Below, one piece after another: positions 52,548 to 60,472 of a stretch of 64,000 bases of DNA. Position 1 is the stretch's first letter. Every line of letters begins with the position of its first letter. Origin of the DNA: a virus; the IMG/VR virus record IMGVR_UViG_3300049855_000348, positions 126,001 through 190,000 of that record. One strand, given 5' to 3'. The translations under genes and the position numbers were made by a program. Under the pieces are notes generated by a model. That model did no database searches. It saw nothing but the letters and a program-made list of their open reading frames with translations, and had not been told where the DNA came from.

Positions 52548-52759
52548 GGCTTCCTGGAGGAAGTCCGTTTGACGAACTGTGCGACTGGCATCACGAGTGC
52601 ATCTCGTGACTCATCAACCAATGCGTCGATCTCCGCTGGCTCGATCTCGCCTTTGGCGGCTCGGGTGGCGATCAACTCGAATTTGTCGTGCAGGATTTCT
52701 TCCAGCCGCTTCGAGAGCGTGAAGATGTCACGCGCATGGTTTTTCTGAGATTCCGCCAT
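52541..52759 (-). CDS. Small helical protein, 72 aa
   Basis: It starts MAESQKNHARDIFTLSKRLE and continues EEILHDKFELIATRAAKGEIE, a composition typical of a real helical protein. Its ATG overlaps the ATG of the oppositely directed primase gene within one CATG. No ribosome site is visible. Function is unknown. Confidence 0.55.
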   Translation of the reverse strand: MAESQKNHARDIFTLSKRLEEILHDKFELIATRAAKGEIEPAEIDALVDESRDALVMPVAQFVKRTSSRKPI

Positions 52760-53876
52760 GGCAGATTTATCCACCCCAGACGACATCAGGATCGAAAAAC
52801 TTCGCCGCTGGCTGGAGGGTAAGGGGATTGACGTGGTACAGATCGGCAACGAACTGTGCTGCCCATCCCCCTTCAAAGAGCGTGAAAAGCGCAAGACCGA
52901 CCCCCATTACCACGACGATAAGCGCCGGCTGTCGATCACAGTGGTCCAGGAAGCCGGTATCCCCACCCTGCGTTGGCAGTGTTGGTGGTCGAAGGGGAAG
53001 ACCGGCAAGCCGTTCGGTGGTCGGTCGGCCTATGCCGTCTCGATCCTGGCCAAGACCTCACAGGAGGAGATCGCCAAGCTGCTGGATTTAGAGTACGACG
53101 CCCAGGTCGAAGCCGCCGAGACCAACCTCGACAAGGCTATTGCCATTCTCGGTCAGCCGGCCCGCCAGTTGGAGGCACGCCGTCAGTTCGCTGCCGCCAA
53201 GCAGGCCAAGGTCCGTCGACCTCACCAATTGCCGACCAGCCTGCTGCGCATGTGGGATGGAAGCCCACTGACCATGGGCGGTGAGCAGATGGTCACCGAG
53301 CGTGGCATCCTGCCTGAGATCGGGAAGACCTACGGGCTGTTGTGGGACTATGAGGAACAGGCTGTGGTGATGCCCTGGGCTGATCGTGATCAACGAGTCA
53401 TGACCTACCAGTGTTGGTACGGCAGCAAGTATCGTTTCCCCAAGGAGAGTGAAGACCTGATGACGAAGATGGATGCCATCTTCGGACTGCACACCTGGAC
53501 CCCTGGTAGACCACTCATTCTTTGTGAGGGTGGCTTCACAGCCATGTCAGTTTGCGGTATGGCTCTTGGTGGATCAACGATCTCTGATGAGCAGATCGCT
53601 CTGATCCACGGTTGTGCTCCGTCGATGACGGTGGTTGCCTTCGACAACGACACCGGTGGTCTCTACGGGGCACAGGGTGTCACCAAAGCTCTCTCCCAGG
53701 CTATGCCCTACACCAGAGTTGTGCCGGTCTTCGCTCCCACTGGGAATGATTGGAACGATGTCATCAAGGTGAATGGCTTTCAAAAGACGATGGAGCTTTT
53801 CGCTCGACGGATCAAGGATTCTCTCACGATGGAACCGGCACACGCCATTGCATTGCAGTATCGAGGCACCCGATGA
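52758..53876 (+). CDS. 61: DNA primase, gp61-like with TOPRIM domain
   Basis: The 372-residue protein has an N-terminal Cys-containing region (ELCCPSPFKEREKRK, about residues 32-46) and a TOPRIM fold with LILCEGGFTAMSV (Glu, about 256) and VVAFDNDTGG (Asp-x-Asp, about 292-294), as in DnaG/gp61 primases. It makes RNA primers on the lagging strand with the gp41-like helicase. The start shares a CATG with the divergent 72-residue gene. Its end overlaps the next gene as ATGA. Confidence 0.85.
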   Translation: MADLSTPDDIRIEKLRRWLEGKGIDVVQIGNELCCPSPFKEREKRKTDPHYHDDKRRLSITVVQEAGIPTLRWQCWWSKGKTGKPFGGRSAYAVSILAKTSQEEIAKLLDLEYDAQVEAAETNLDKAIAILGQPARQLEARRQFAAAKQAKVRRPHQLPTSLLRMWDGSPLTMGGEQMVTERGILPEIGKTYGLLWDYEEQAVVMPWADRDQRVMTYQCWYGSKYRFPKESEDLMTKMDAIFGLHTWTPGRPLILCEGGFTAMSVCGMALGGSTISDEQIALIHGCAPSMTVVAFDNDTGGLYGAQGVTKALSQAMPYTRVVPVFAPTGNDWNDVIKVNGFQKTMELFARRIKDSLTMEPAHAIALQYRGTR

Positions 53877-54427
53877 ATTCACCAGCCAATGAACCGACTG
53901 ATCCGAAGGTTGCCTTCGTGCATGTGGTGAAAGATCACATCAAGCATAAGCCGATCGCTGAGATCGCACGATTGTTGATCTCTGATCAGTACGCTGATTT
54001 CTGGCAGGCACCGTTCTCCAACGGACAGGGACGCTGGGATTCCAACGGCGGTCTCGCTGAAGCAACTGTCCTTGGTTACCGTGCGATGCGCTTTCTCATG
54101 GCGACGGCGAATAACCTTTTCTCCACGCTCGACGCCGACGCTGAGAATCGGATCGTCGCTCTCTACCTCTCGCTCATGTCCGCTCGTTGGGCCGATGTGA
54201 GGAACCTCCATCGTACATTCAGCAAGTTCAACCCAGCCAGTGCATCGTCGGTCGCGGTGGCCAATGCCGTGGCTTTCGGCATCGACCTCAAGCCGACTGA
54301 AGTAACTGCACTGACACGCTGGTACTCCAGTCGTATTGAACTGGCCAGGGAGTTCGACGGCTTCACGGTCGAGTGGTGGGTTCTCAGTGAAACGATGAAC
54401 TGGCTCTTCGTCGGCAACCGTCGGTGA
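53873..54427 (+). CDS. Unknown protein coupled to primase, 184 aa
   Basis: The ATG at 53873 overlaps the primase stop (ATGA). It starts MNSPANEPTDPKVAFVHVVK. The rest is helical, with a central run LMSARWADVRNLHRTFSKFN. No domain is recognised. Coupling suggests a replication-linked role, which is inference. Confidence 0.6.
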   Translation: MNSPANEPTDPKVAFVHVVKDHIKHKPIAEIARLLISDQYADFWQAPFSNGQGRWDSNGGLAEATVLGYRAMRFLMATANNLFSTLDADAENRIVALYLSLMSARWADVRNLHRTFSKFNPASASSVAVANAVAFGIDLKPTEVTALTRWYSSRIELAREFDGFTVEWWVLSETMNWLFVGNRR

Positions 54428-54450
54428 CTTGACAATTCCTCCCGCTCAAT

Positions 54451-54468
54451 AGCGTGCAAAAGATCGCC
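54451..54468. promoter_or_regulatory. Operator-like inverted repeat without good promoter boxes
   Basis: AGCGTGCAAAAGATCGCC contains half-sites resembling the GCGAT...GTCGC operator spacer and sits just before the ATG at 54470. A TTGACA at 54429-54434 is followed only by weak -10 candidates (TAGCGT). Confidence 0.35.
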
Positions 54469-54469
54469 A

Positions 54470-54805
54470 ATGCCACAGTACCTCGTTCTCTTCGATTTGC
54501 CTGACGAACTCATCGAACACATGAAGAAACATGGAGAAATCGATTGGGGCGCTGTCGGCCCGTACTCGGATGAAAAACACATAGAGCAGTTTGCCACTTC
54601 GTTGAAGTTGACCAGGGAACACTTCAAACTCGAAGGGGATCAAAAACTTCACGGTCTTTATACCAAGGGCAGTGAGGTGATCATCGGGCACACCGGTACC
54701 TCACCAACCTGCGGCCTTCACGCTCGAATCATCACCGGTCTTTGGAACGCTCTTCACCATCAGGTAACGCATCCACCCATCGGTGCTGAGGGGGCTTTGC
54801 TGTGA
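54470..54805 (+). CDS. Unknown small protein, 111 aa
   Basis: It starts MPQYLVLFDLPDELIEHMKK; alternating strands and helices suggest a compact alpha/beta fold, with KGSEVIIGHTGTSPTCGLHA in the C-terminal part. The first 60 bases upstream hold a TTGACA and an operator-like repeat. Its stop overlaps the next GTG start. Confidence 0.6.
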   Translation: MPQYLVLFDLPDELIEHMKKHGEIDWGAVGPYSDEKHIEQFATSLKLTREHFKLEGDQKLHGLYTKGSEVIIGHTGTSPTCGLHARIITGLWNALHHQVTHPPIGAEGALL

Positions 54806-54954
54806 ACAATCAGAAGAAGCTCGAAAAGAAAAAGAAGAAGGCCAAGGCGCGTGCGGCCAAGCGTAAGGAACGCAAGAGAAACGCGGAAAAACCAAGGCAA
54901 GTCTTCATGACTGGCCAAGACACTCCAGATCTCTCAGGAACCGGATTTCCGTGA
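54802..54954 (+). CDS. Very basic 50-residue protein
   Basis: The GTG at 54802 overlaps the preceding TGA, and the stop overlaps the next GTG. About half of the first 33 residues are K or R (KKLEKKKKKAKARAAKRKER), followed by a neutral tail ending DLSGTGFP. It probably binds DNA, RNA or an acidic protein. No family is recognised. Confidence 0.65.
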   Translation: MNNQKKLEKKKKKAKARAAKRKERKRNAEKPRQVFMTGQDTPDLSGTGFP

Positions 54955-55505
54955 CCGAACCTATCGTCGGATCAGCCGAAGACTTCACCATTGAAGTCCT
55001 CACCGAACTCGGTGCGAAGATCCGTCATGCGGCTCTCGATCAGATCGCAGTCAATGATGAACACCTTCTTCAGGATGCCAAGGAACTGCCGCAACTTCTC
55101 TTCTACTACCAAGCCGCATGGTGTCGTCTCAACCTGAGGGCAGCCCAGACCAAGATCAAACTCGAACAAGCTGAAGCCAACGCCTTCGTTATGCACAAGG
55201 CCAACAATCTCAAACTCGGCGAGCGCATGCCGGTCGAAGAGATCAAGGCACGCATCATCCTGGAACCGAATGTCATATCACTCACCAACGAGCATGCCGA
55301 ACTGGAAGCCAAGGCGGCCACCGTCAAGGGCATCCTCGAAGCTCTTCGTCAGAAGGGTTATTCGCTGCAACTCGTTGCCTCCATTCGCGGCAAGGAGGAA
55401 GACTGGCTCCGGTCATCCTTCGCTGACCGCTTCGCTGATCACCCACAACGGGAGCAGATAGCTTCCGCTTTCAATTCTGTCATCGGCTCTAATCTGGTTC
55501 GCTAA
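54951..55505 (+). CDS. UvsY-like recombination mediator (candidate), 184 aa
   Basis: It starts at a GTG and is wholly helical. The layout resembles T4 UvsY: helical N-half with LLFYYQAAWCRLNLRAAQTK, a segment RMPVEEIKARIILEPNV, then a helix ending LEALRQKGYSLQLVASIRG. UvsY loads UvsX recombinase onto single-stranded DNA coated by gp32, and the next two genes encode gp32-like and UvsX proteins. The call rests on pattern and context, not on a firm motif, and the protein is longer than T4 UvsY (137). Confidence 0.5.
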   Translation: MTEPIVGSAEDFTIEVLTELGAKIRHAALDQIAVNDEHLLQDAKELPQLLFYYQAAWCRLNLRAAQTKIKLEQAEANAFVMHKANNLKLGERMPVEEIKARIILEPNVISLTNEHAELEAKAATVKGILEALRQKGYSLQLVASIRGKEEDWLRSSFADRFADHPQREQIASAFNSVIGSNLVR

Positions 55506-55579
55506 TCACCCCCTCATGCATCGTCACGGCATTCGCCATCGACACTTAGATGCAGGGACAACAACAAAGGAAGCCTACC

Positions 55580-56872
55580 ATGGCTCTCTTCGACGTACTC
55601 GGTAACATCAACCCCTCCACCGTCCAAGGGCAGAAGCCCACCAAAGGACGCTTCATCAAGGAAGGATATCTCGACTGGGATAATCCTGAGATCGCCAAGG
55701 TCGATCCGAACAACAAGGCCATCAAAGAAGTCGTCGGCGTGATCTTGCCGCCGTACGCTTCCTACCTCCAAGAGCGTGTCGCTGCCGCACAAGCTGGCAT
55801 CCCGTTCAACATCCCATTCTACCTCCAGGTCGGCAATCATGCGATGGGTCATCGCAACGATAAGGAGAAGGTCTACATCTCCTGCCAGCGTGAACTGGTT
55901 CGCAACAACAAGGTCGGCGCGGCTTACCCCATGCTGCACCCCGATGTCGCCAAGATGTCGGATCACTGCGAAGTGTGCGCGACCTGCTGGGAAAATCTCT
56001 GGCCGATCGTTCAGCAGTACCAGAACAACAAGAATTCGCCCGAGTACAAAGCCTACAAGGAAGCCCACAAGCAACTCTGCCCGCAGCAGAAGTACGTCTT
56101 CAACTTCCTGCCGGCTGGCTCAGCGACTCCTGTGCTGCTCGAAGCTGCCAAGACCCTCGGCGAGTCGATCGTCAATCTCCACTACGACGACAAGCATCCC
56201 GACCTGCTCTGGCCGTATCCGGTCGGTCACTTCGCCTGCGCCTGGGTGCAGTTGAAGCGTGAAGAGAAGCCCGACACCACGAACTACTCGGCAGCACCGG
56301 TCTATCACAACCTGCCGCACGTTCGTGATGCCGCCAGCGGTGCGTTCAACGAACGCCTCTACCTGGAAATCATCGGCAAAATGAAGGATCTGCGTGAGGT
56401 CAGCAAGCTCTACGTGCCGGAACAGGCCGACATCACCAAGGCTCTGCTCAAGCGCGACAAGATCCTGACGAGTGTCGGTCTTGGCATCGCTACCGATCGC
56501 TCAGTGGCGGATGCGGTGAATGGTGCCACTGCCGGTGTGAACGGTCAGATCGCCAGCCCGCCGCCGATCATGGCCACTGGTATGCCGGCTGCGTTCCCGG
56601 TTCCCGGTGCGACGCCGGTGCCGGCTGCAATCCCGCAGCCGACTGCCACGTTGCCTCCGGCGATCCAGAGCACCCCTGCTCTGCCGCCCGCCACGCCGAC
56701 CATGCAGCAGCCCCCGGTTGCTCAGGCCAACGTGCCGGCCATGCCGCCCAGTCTCCCGGCGACTCCGCCTCCCGCCGCCACTCCTGCTCCGGTGAAGTCA
56801 CCGGGTCAGACCCCGGCTTCGGGTGAAGCATTCAACATGCTTCAGAATCTGCTGGGCGAACCGCCCAAGTGA
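55580..56872 (+). CDS. Single-stranded DNA-binding protein, gp32-like (candidate)
   Basis: The ATG at 55580 is chosen because AAAGGAAG precedes it. The N-terminal 320 residues form an ordered domain with a Cys cluster (HCEVCATC, about residues 130-137) and an upstream H/C pair (GHRNDKEKVYISC) that may form the zinc site known from gp32. YVFNFLPAGSATPVL and VGHFACAWVQLK look like OB-fold strands. Residues about 325-410 are a P/A/T-rich linker, ending in a short acidic helix (SGEAFNMLQNLLGEPP) like the protein-interaction tail of SSBs. It lies between UvsY-like and UvsX genes. Confidence 0.6.
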   Translation: MALFDVLGNINPSTVQGQKPTKGRFIKEGYLDWDNPEIAKVDPNNKAIKEVVGVILPPYASYLQERVAAAQAGIPFNIPFYLQVGNHAMGHRNDKEKVYISCQRELVRNNKVGAAYPMLHPDVAKMSDHCEVCATCWENLWPIVQQYQNNKNSPEYKAYKEAHKQLCPQQKYVFNFLPAGSATPVLLEAAKTLGESIVNLHYDDKHPDLLWPYPVGHFACAWVQLKREEKPDTTNYSAAPVYHNLPHVRDAASGAFNERLYLEIIGKMKDLREVSKLYVPEQADITKALLKRDKILTSVGLGIATDRSVADAVNGATAGVNGQIASPPPIMATGMPAAFPVPGATPVPAAIPQPTATLPPAIQSTPALPPATPTMQQPPVAQANVPAMPPSLPATPPPAATPAPVKSPGQTPASGEAFNMLQNLLGEPPK

Positions 56873-56887
56873 ACTGAAGAGAATCGA

Positions 56888-56913
56888 GAGGGCGGCTCGT
56901 GTGAGTCGCCCTC
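56888..56913 (+). terminator. Hairpin terminator after the gp32-like gene
   Basis: An 11-bp stem with one G-U pair (GAGGGCGGCTC with GAGTCGCCCTC) closes a GTGT loop and is followed by GCCTCTTCGTC. It lies about 16 bases past the stop. The T tract is weak, so partial read-through to uvsX is likely. Confidence 0.6.
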
Positions 56914-56946
56914 GCCTCTTCGTCAACTCACAGCACAGAAAAAACC

Positions 56947-58230
56947 ATGTCCAAAGACAAAAAACCCGACGGCAAGCACAAGGCGTCGAAGGTCGATCGT
57001 GAAGGCGACGGCCCAGACATCTCGAACTTCGACAATTTCATGGACACCATCACCAAGGGTGTGGATCGCATCACCAATGTCGATCCCAACACCGCAGTGC
57101 GCTGGTTGTCCTGCTACAACGTTGCCACCAACCTCGCTCTGTCTGGCCATCCCGAACGTGGGCTGCCGGTCGGACGCATCATCAACTTCGAGGGTGAAAG
57201 CGACACTGGTAAGACCCTGCTCGCCTTGACCTGCATGCGTGAAACGCAGAAGCAGTACGGCAGCCTCTTCCGTGGTCTTGTCATCGACAGCGAACGCGGC
57301 CAGAGTCTTCAGCGCAATGCCGACCTCGGCATCATGGTGAAGAAGAAGCCCAAGAACGCCAAGAAGCCGAACGTCGAAGACGGCGAAGACGACACTGGAG
57401 ATCCCCGTGCCGGCACTTTCAAGGTCATCCAGACCACTGACGTGACCACCGTCGCCGACAACATCCTGCCGCCGTTCCTGGCTGCTGCTCGGGCACACCC
57501 CGAGATGATGTTCATCCTGCTCATCGACTCCGTGTCGATGCTGGTGACCGAGCATGAACGCAGCACTGACTTCGGTACTCGTGACATGGCTCGTGCCCAG
57601 GAACTCCGCAAGCTGATGCGCCTGCTGAACGATGGCTACTCGGACAACCTCACGGTATTCCTGGTCCATCACCAGACCGACCGCATCGCCACGGCTGGCA
57701 AGCAACTGACCGCTCAGCAGGGCACCCACGACAAGACCATCGGCGGTGGCAAGGCGATGAAGTTCGTCCCCTCCGTGCGCCTGGAAATCAGCTACGGTGG
57801 CAAGGAACGTCGCGGCTCCGGCGACAACGAGCGCATCATCGGTGCGAAGTGCAAGATCCAGGTCATCAAGACGCGCCTGTACCGCCCGCTCTTGATCGCC
57901 CAGACCTACATCGATCACAACACCGGCTTCACCCAGTTGGGCGGCTTGGCCGACCAGTTGGAACAGCAGGGTGTGATCACTTCGCCCAGTCAGGGCTTCA
58001 AGCAGTGCAAGGCACTCTTCGGCGACAAGAAGTGGCGTGAGGCCGACCTGGAGCAGGAACTGGAGAAGCCAGAGAACGCTCGTAAGGTCGTCGACATGAT
58101 CGTCGAGAAGATGCAGATGGCATCCTTCGGCGAGGGTGATGAAGCCGAACAGGCCAAGACGGAAGCGGATCCTCTGGATCTCGACTCCCTCGAAGCTCTG
58201 GCCACCAAGTCGGCTGACACCAAGAAATGA
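56947..58230 (+). CDS. uvsX: UvsX/RecA-like recombinase
   Basis: The 427-residue protein has Walker A GESDTGKT (residues 83-90), a Walker B region MMFILLIDSVSML (about 195), and a Q/H-containing FLVHHQTDRI (about 245) followed by a KTIGGGKAMKF loop, as in RecA/UvsX. It catalyses strand invasion, starting recombination-dependent replication. The C-terminal 60 residues are acidic. It lies after the UvsY- and gp32-like genes, a functional trio. The ATG has only a weak purine-rich ribosome site. Confidence 0.92.
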   Translation: MSKDKKPDGKHKASKVDREGDGPDISNFDNFMDTITKGVDRITNVDPNTAVRWLSCYNVATNLALSGHPERGLPVGRIINFEGESDTGKTLLALTCMRETQKQYGSLFRGLVIDSERGQSLQRNADLGIMVKKKPKNAKKPNVEDGEDDTGDPRAGTFKVIQTTDVTTVADNILPPFLAAARAHPEMMFILLIDSVSMLVTEHERSTDFGTRDMARAQELRKLMRLLNDGYSDNLTVFLVHHQTDRIATAGKQLTAQQGTHDKTIGGGKAMKFVPSVRLEISYGGKERRGSGDNERIIGAKCKIQVIKTRLYRPLLIAQTYIDHNTGFTQLGGLADQLEQQGVITSPSQGFKQCKALFGDKKWREADLEQELEKPENARKVVDMIVEKMQMASFGEGDEAEQAKTEADPLDLDSLEALATKSADTKK

Positions 58231-58238
58231 TGTGACCT

Positions 58239-58265
58239 GCCCCGGGAGGGATGCTCTCCCGGGGC
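58239..58265 (+). terminator. GC-rich hairpin after uvsX (terminator or processing site)
   Basis: A perfect 10-bp stem (GCCCCGGGAG with CTCCCGGGGC) closes a 7-base loop between uvsX and the 77-residue gene. No T tract follows, so it may be a 3'-end protector or attenuator rather than a simple terminator. Confidence 0.5.
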
Positions 58266-58281
58266 ACTACATGAGAGAGCC

Positions 58282-58515
58282 ATGGCGCAAGATCTGTTCG
58301 TGACCTTCATCGATGACGACAACGTCGTCCATATGCTTTTGGCCAGGGAATGCCACTTCACGTCGATGCGTGGTCAGATGTCGATCGAGATCAAGGGTCG
58401 TGTGTACCATCTCGCCAAGAACACCAATTACACCATCGGTGATCTGGCTGGTTGTCTTCCGCAATTCAACCAAGCCATCGCCTTGACCAACCTGAACCGT
58501 CCACCCGAGATCTGA
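58282..58515 (+). CDS. Unknown small protein, 77 aa
   Basis: It starts MAQDLFVTFIDDDNVVHMLL after a GAGAGAG ribosome site. Short strands (HFTSMRGQMSIEIKGRVYHL) suggest a small beta-rich domain. The stop directly abuts the next ATG (TGAATG). No family is recognised. Confidence 0.6.
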   Translation: MAQDLFVTFIDDDNVVHMLLARECHFTSMRGQMSIEIKGRVYHLAKNTNYTIGDLAGCLPQFNQAIALTNLNRPPEI

Positions 58516-59118
58516 ATGACCAAAGAACAACAATCTGTCGATGTCGAGTGCAAGCATGAGGTGGTCAACTACTCCATCCCGGCGATCTGTGCCAAGTGTG
58601 GTGCGCAGGTCGACGAGGGTATCGTAGCGGTGAAACTCTCAGACCTACCTGCCGACAAACAAGCCACGATTGCAGAACTCGCCCATGGTCTGCCTGACGT
58701 GGAGATCGGAGATGTCGAGTCGACTCCGGCTGCCATCAACATGCGTCGGCCACTCAAGATCCGTGCCGGTATCGAAAGAAAGCCCGCCAAGGCCGATTCC
58801 AAACCCTCAGAAGGCAAGAAGCCAGCCAAGGGAGCCATCACCAAGATCGAGGCTCTAAACGCCAAGGAACGCATCTTCGTGGTCAACGGGGTGAAGTTCT
58901 ATGCCGCCGTGACCGACTCCGGCTTCCGGGTGCTCGCTGCCTGCCATGAGTCGAAGAAGACCCTGGAGTCGGCTGCTCGGGTGCTGGAGATCAAAGGCTG
59001 GATCCCGAAGGTCAAACGCTCGAAGGACGACAAGAGTCTGTTCTCGCTGGAAGCCAAAGAGAAGCGCCCGTCCGGCCCCTGGCCTGATGAGGACCCAGTC
59101 GAAGAGAAGAAAGCCTAG
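58516..59118 (+). CDS. Zinc-ribbon-like protein of unknown function, 200 aa
   Basis: The N-terminus has CKHEVVNYSIPAICAKCGAQ (about residues 12-31), a C-x-H...C-x-x-C set that could bind zinc. A K/P-rich linker (residues 85-112) leads to a C-terminal alpha/beta segment (RIFVVNGVKFYAAVTDSGFR). The stop shares a CTAG with the stop of the opposing 123-residue gene. Function is unknown; its place next to uvsX suggests DNA metabolism. Confidence 0.6.
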   Translation: MTKEQQSVDVECKHEVVNYSIPAICAKCGAQVDEGIVAVKLSDLPADKQATIAELAHGLPDVEIGDVESTPAAINMRRPLKIRAGIERKPAKADSKPSEGKKPAKGAITKIEALNAKERIFVVNGVKFYAAVTDSGFRVLAACHESKKTLESAARVLEIKGWIPKVKRSKDDKSLFSLEAKEKRPSGPWPDEDPVEEKKA

Positions 59119-59486
59119 CCGTCTACGGTCACCTCGGTGATCCGCTTGGTCGGGTCCTCGGCGAAGTGCCAGACTGGCTGCTTGCCCGGGATCTCTTCTT
59201 TACAACTCAAACACCGGATGACGAGGGTGTAGCGCAACGGGGATCGTTTGGTCGAAACGATGTGGCAATCGTGGGTATAGATTGCGAGCCCTTGGCGTGG
59301 TCGGATGAAGGCGACGCTATGCCCCAGCCGACCAGGGGATGGGAATCGATGTAGGAACACCTTGCGGAAGCTCCTCTGTGAGACGATCTCGACAATGAGG
59401 ACTCCATGACCGGAGGTATCATCGTACTGGGTGATCTCCCAGGACAGACTGTCACACCGGTGAAATTTCCACTTACCGCCACTCAT
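59115..59486 (-). CDS. Unknown protein, 123 aa
   Basis: It starts MSGGKWKFHRCDSLSWEITQ with AGG eight bases before the ATG. The sequence is beta-rich with a C-x-x-C pair (RCLSCKEE, about residue 95) and several His. It is the only minus-strand gene here and is convergent with the 200-residue gene; upstream lies the shared operator region at 59517-59566. Confidence 0.6.
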   Translation of the reverse strand: MSGGKWKFHRCDSLSWEITQYDDTSGHGVLIVEIVSQRSFRKVFLHRFPSPGRLGHSVAFIRPRQGLAIYTHDCHIVSTKRSPLRYTLVIRCLSCKEEIPGKQPVWHFAEDPTKRITEVTVDG

Positions 59487-59516
59487 GCCTAGAACCTAGC
59501 ATGGTTGGTGTGGAAT

Positions 59517-59566
59517 ACAATAGCGATCAAAATGTCGCTTGATTTTGAAGTCTGATTTGGTACACT
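59517..59566 (+). promoter_or_regulatory. Divergent control region: perfect operator plus plus-strand promoter
   Basis: AGCGATCAAAATGTCGCT (59522-59539) is an operator copy. On the plus strand TTGATT (59539-59544) and TACACT (59561-59566) are 16 bases apart, and the ATG at 59573 follows after six bases. On the minus strand TATTGT (59517-59522) sits at the -10 position for the 123-residue gene, but the matching -35 (AATCAA) is poor. Confidence 0.7.
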
Positions 59567-59572
59567 GCGGGC

Positions 59573-59683
59573 ATGTTCAAACTCCCCATCCTGGCAGTCC
59601 TCCTCATCGCCACCTTCGCCTGCGGTCTCTACGTGGGCCACAAGCTCGGCTTCGCCCACGCGCAGAAGATCCAGACCAAGTGA
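59573..59683 (+). CDS. Leaderless 36-residue membrane peptide
   Basis: The peptide MFKLPILAVLLIATFACGLY... has one hydrophobic span (residues 4-21) containing a Cys, then a short His/Lys-containing tail. The ATG lies six bases after TACACT with no ribosome site, so the mRNA should be leaderless. LLIATFAC resembles a lipobox only loosely. It opens an operon running to 61966, and its stop overlaps the next GTG start. Confidence 0.65.
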   Translation: MFKLPILAVLLIATFACGLYVGHKLGFAHAQKIQTK

Positions 59684-60069
59684 GTAAGCCGGTTCAGGTC
59701 TATGATGGCAATGGGTTATTCGATAACGAATACTTCATAGCCAAAGAGTCGACCAAGATCGTCCTCGAACTGAAGGGATTGTTGATCGCACTTGAACGAT
59801 ATGCCAAGATGGGTGTTCGCAGAAAAGACGTTCACGGACACGATCTCGAACCACTGGATCCGGAAGAAATCTCACAAATTATAGAAAGCGCCAAAGCGGT
59901 TTATGATTGGCTGAATGATTTTGAACCTTACGAACTAGCGGCACCCGTCATTTATAGACTCGGCTTCCTTGCTGGGGAGTGTGTGAAGAAAGGATTCAAT
60001 CCGTTTGCAGCCCAACTCCATCAGCTTGTCGGCGGAATGAGTAAGATCCATGAATCACGCCGTCATTGA
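59680..60069 (+). CDS. Unknown protein with N-terminal YDGNG motif, 129 aa
   Basis: The GTG at 59680 overlaps the upstream TGA. It starts MSKPVQVYDGNGLFDNEYFI; the VQVYDGNG stretch is shared in variant form with three other proteins nearby (60050, 60472, 62342). The rest is helical (TKIVLELKGLLIALERYAKM, LDPEEISQIIESAKAVYDWL). No family is recognised. Confidence 0.6.
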   Translation: MSKPVQVYDGNGLFDNEYFIAKESTKIVLELKGLLIALERYAKMGVRRKDVHGHDLEPLDPEEISQIIESAKAVYDWLNDFEPYELAAPVIYRLGFLAGECVKKGFNPFAAQLHQLVGGMSKIHESRRH

Positions 60070-60472
60070 TGTCGTTCAAGTCTACGAGGGTGACGGTGTC
60101 AAACCGCCACGACGGAAAATCGTACGTCCTCCGAAGCCGTTCGAGAACGAAGGGAAGTTTCGGATCACCATCAATGATATCACGTTCATCATCAACTATA
60201 AGGTCCAAGAGTTCAAACAACATGGTGTGGTGACGAGTCAAAACGTTGCTGTGACCGGTTGCGGTTTTGGCGGAGTCTTCACCTCCAGTGATCTCAAATT
60301 ACAGGAACCGGTGAAGATCAGACAGGTCATGGTCGGCAAACAAAAAGTGCAGACCTACCTGTGGGATCTCGATGTTCTCATGATCACACGTATGACGCTT
60401 GAACGCTTCGGCGATCACCTCGCCAAGCATGCAGCCCACAAGAAAAAATACTACAAGAAGAGGACATGGTGA
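60050..60472 (+). CDS. Unknown basic protein with N-terminal YEGDG motif, 140 aa
   Basis: It starts MNHAVIDVVQVYEGDGVKPP, sharing the VQVY-G-G motif with its neighbours. The centre is beta-rich (KFRITINDITFIINYKVQEF) and the C-terminus strongly basic (KHAAHKKKYYKKRTW). It overlaps the preceding gene by 20 bases. Confidence 0.6.
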   Translation: MNHAVIDVVQVYEGDGVKPPRRKIVRPPKPFENEGKFRITINDITFIINYKVQEFKQHGVVTSQNVAVTGCGFGGVFTSSDLKLQEPVKIRQVMVGKQKVQTYLWDLDVLMITRMTLERFGDHLAKHAAHKKKYYKKRTW

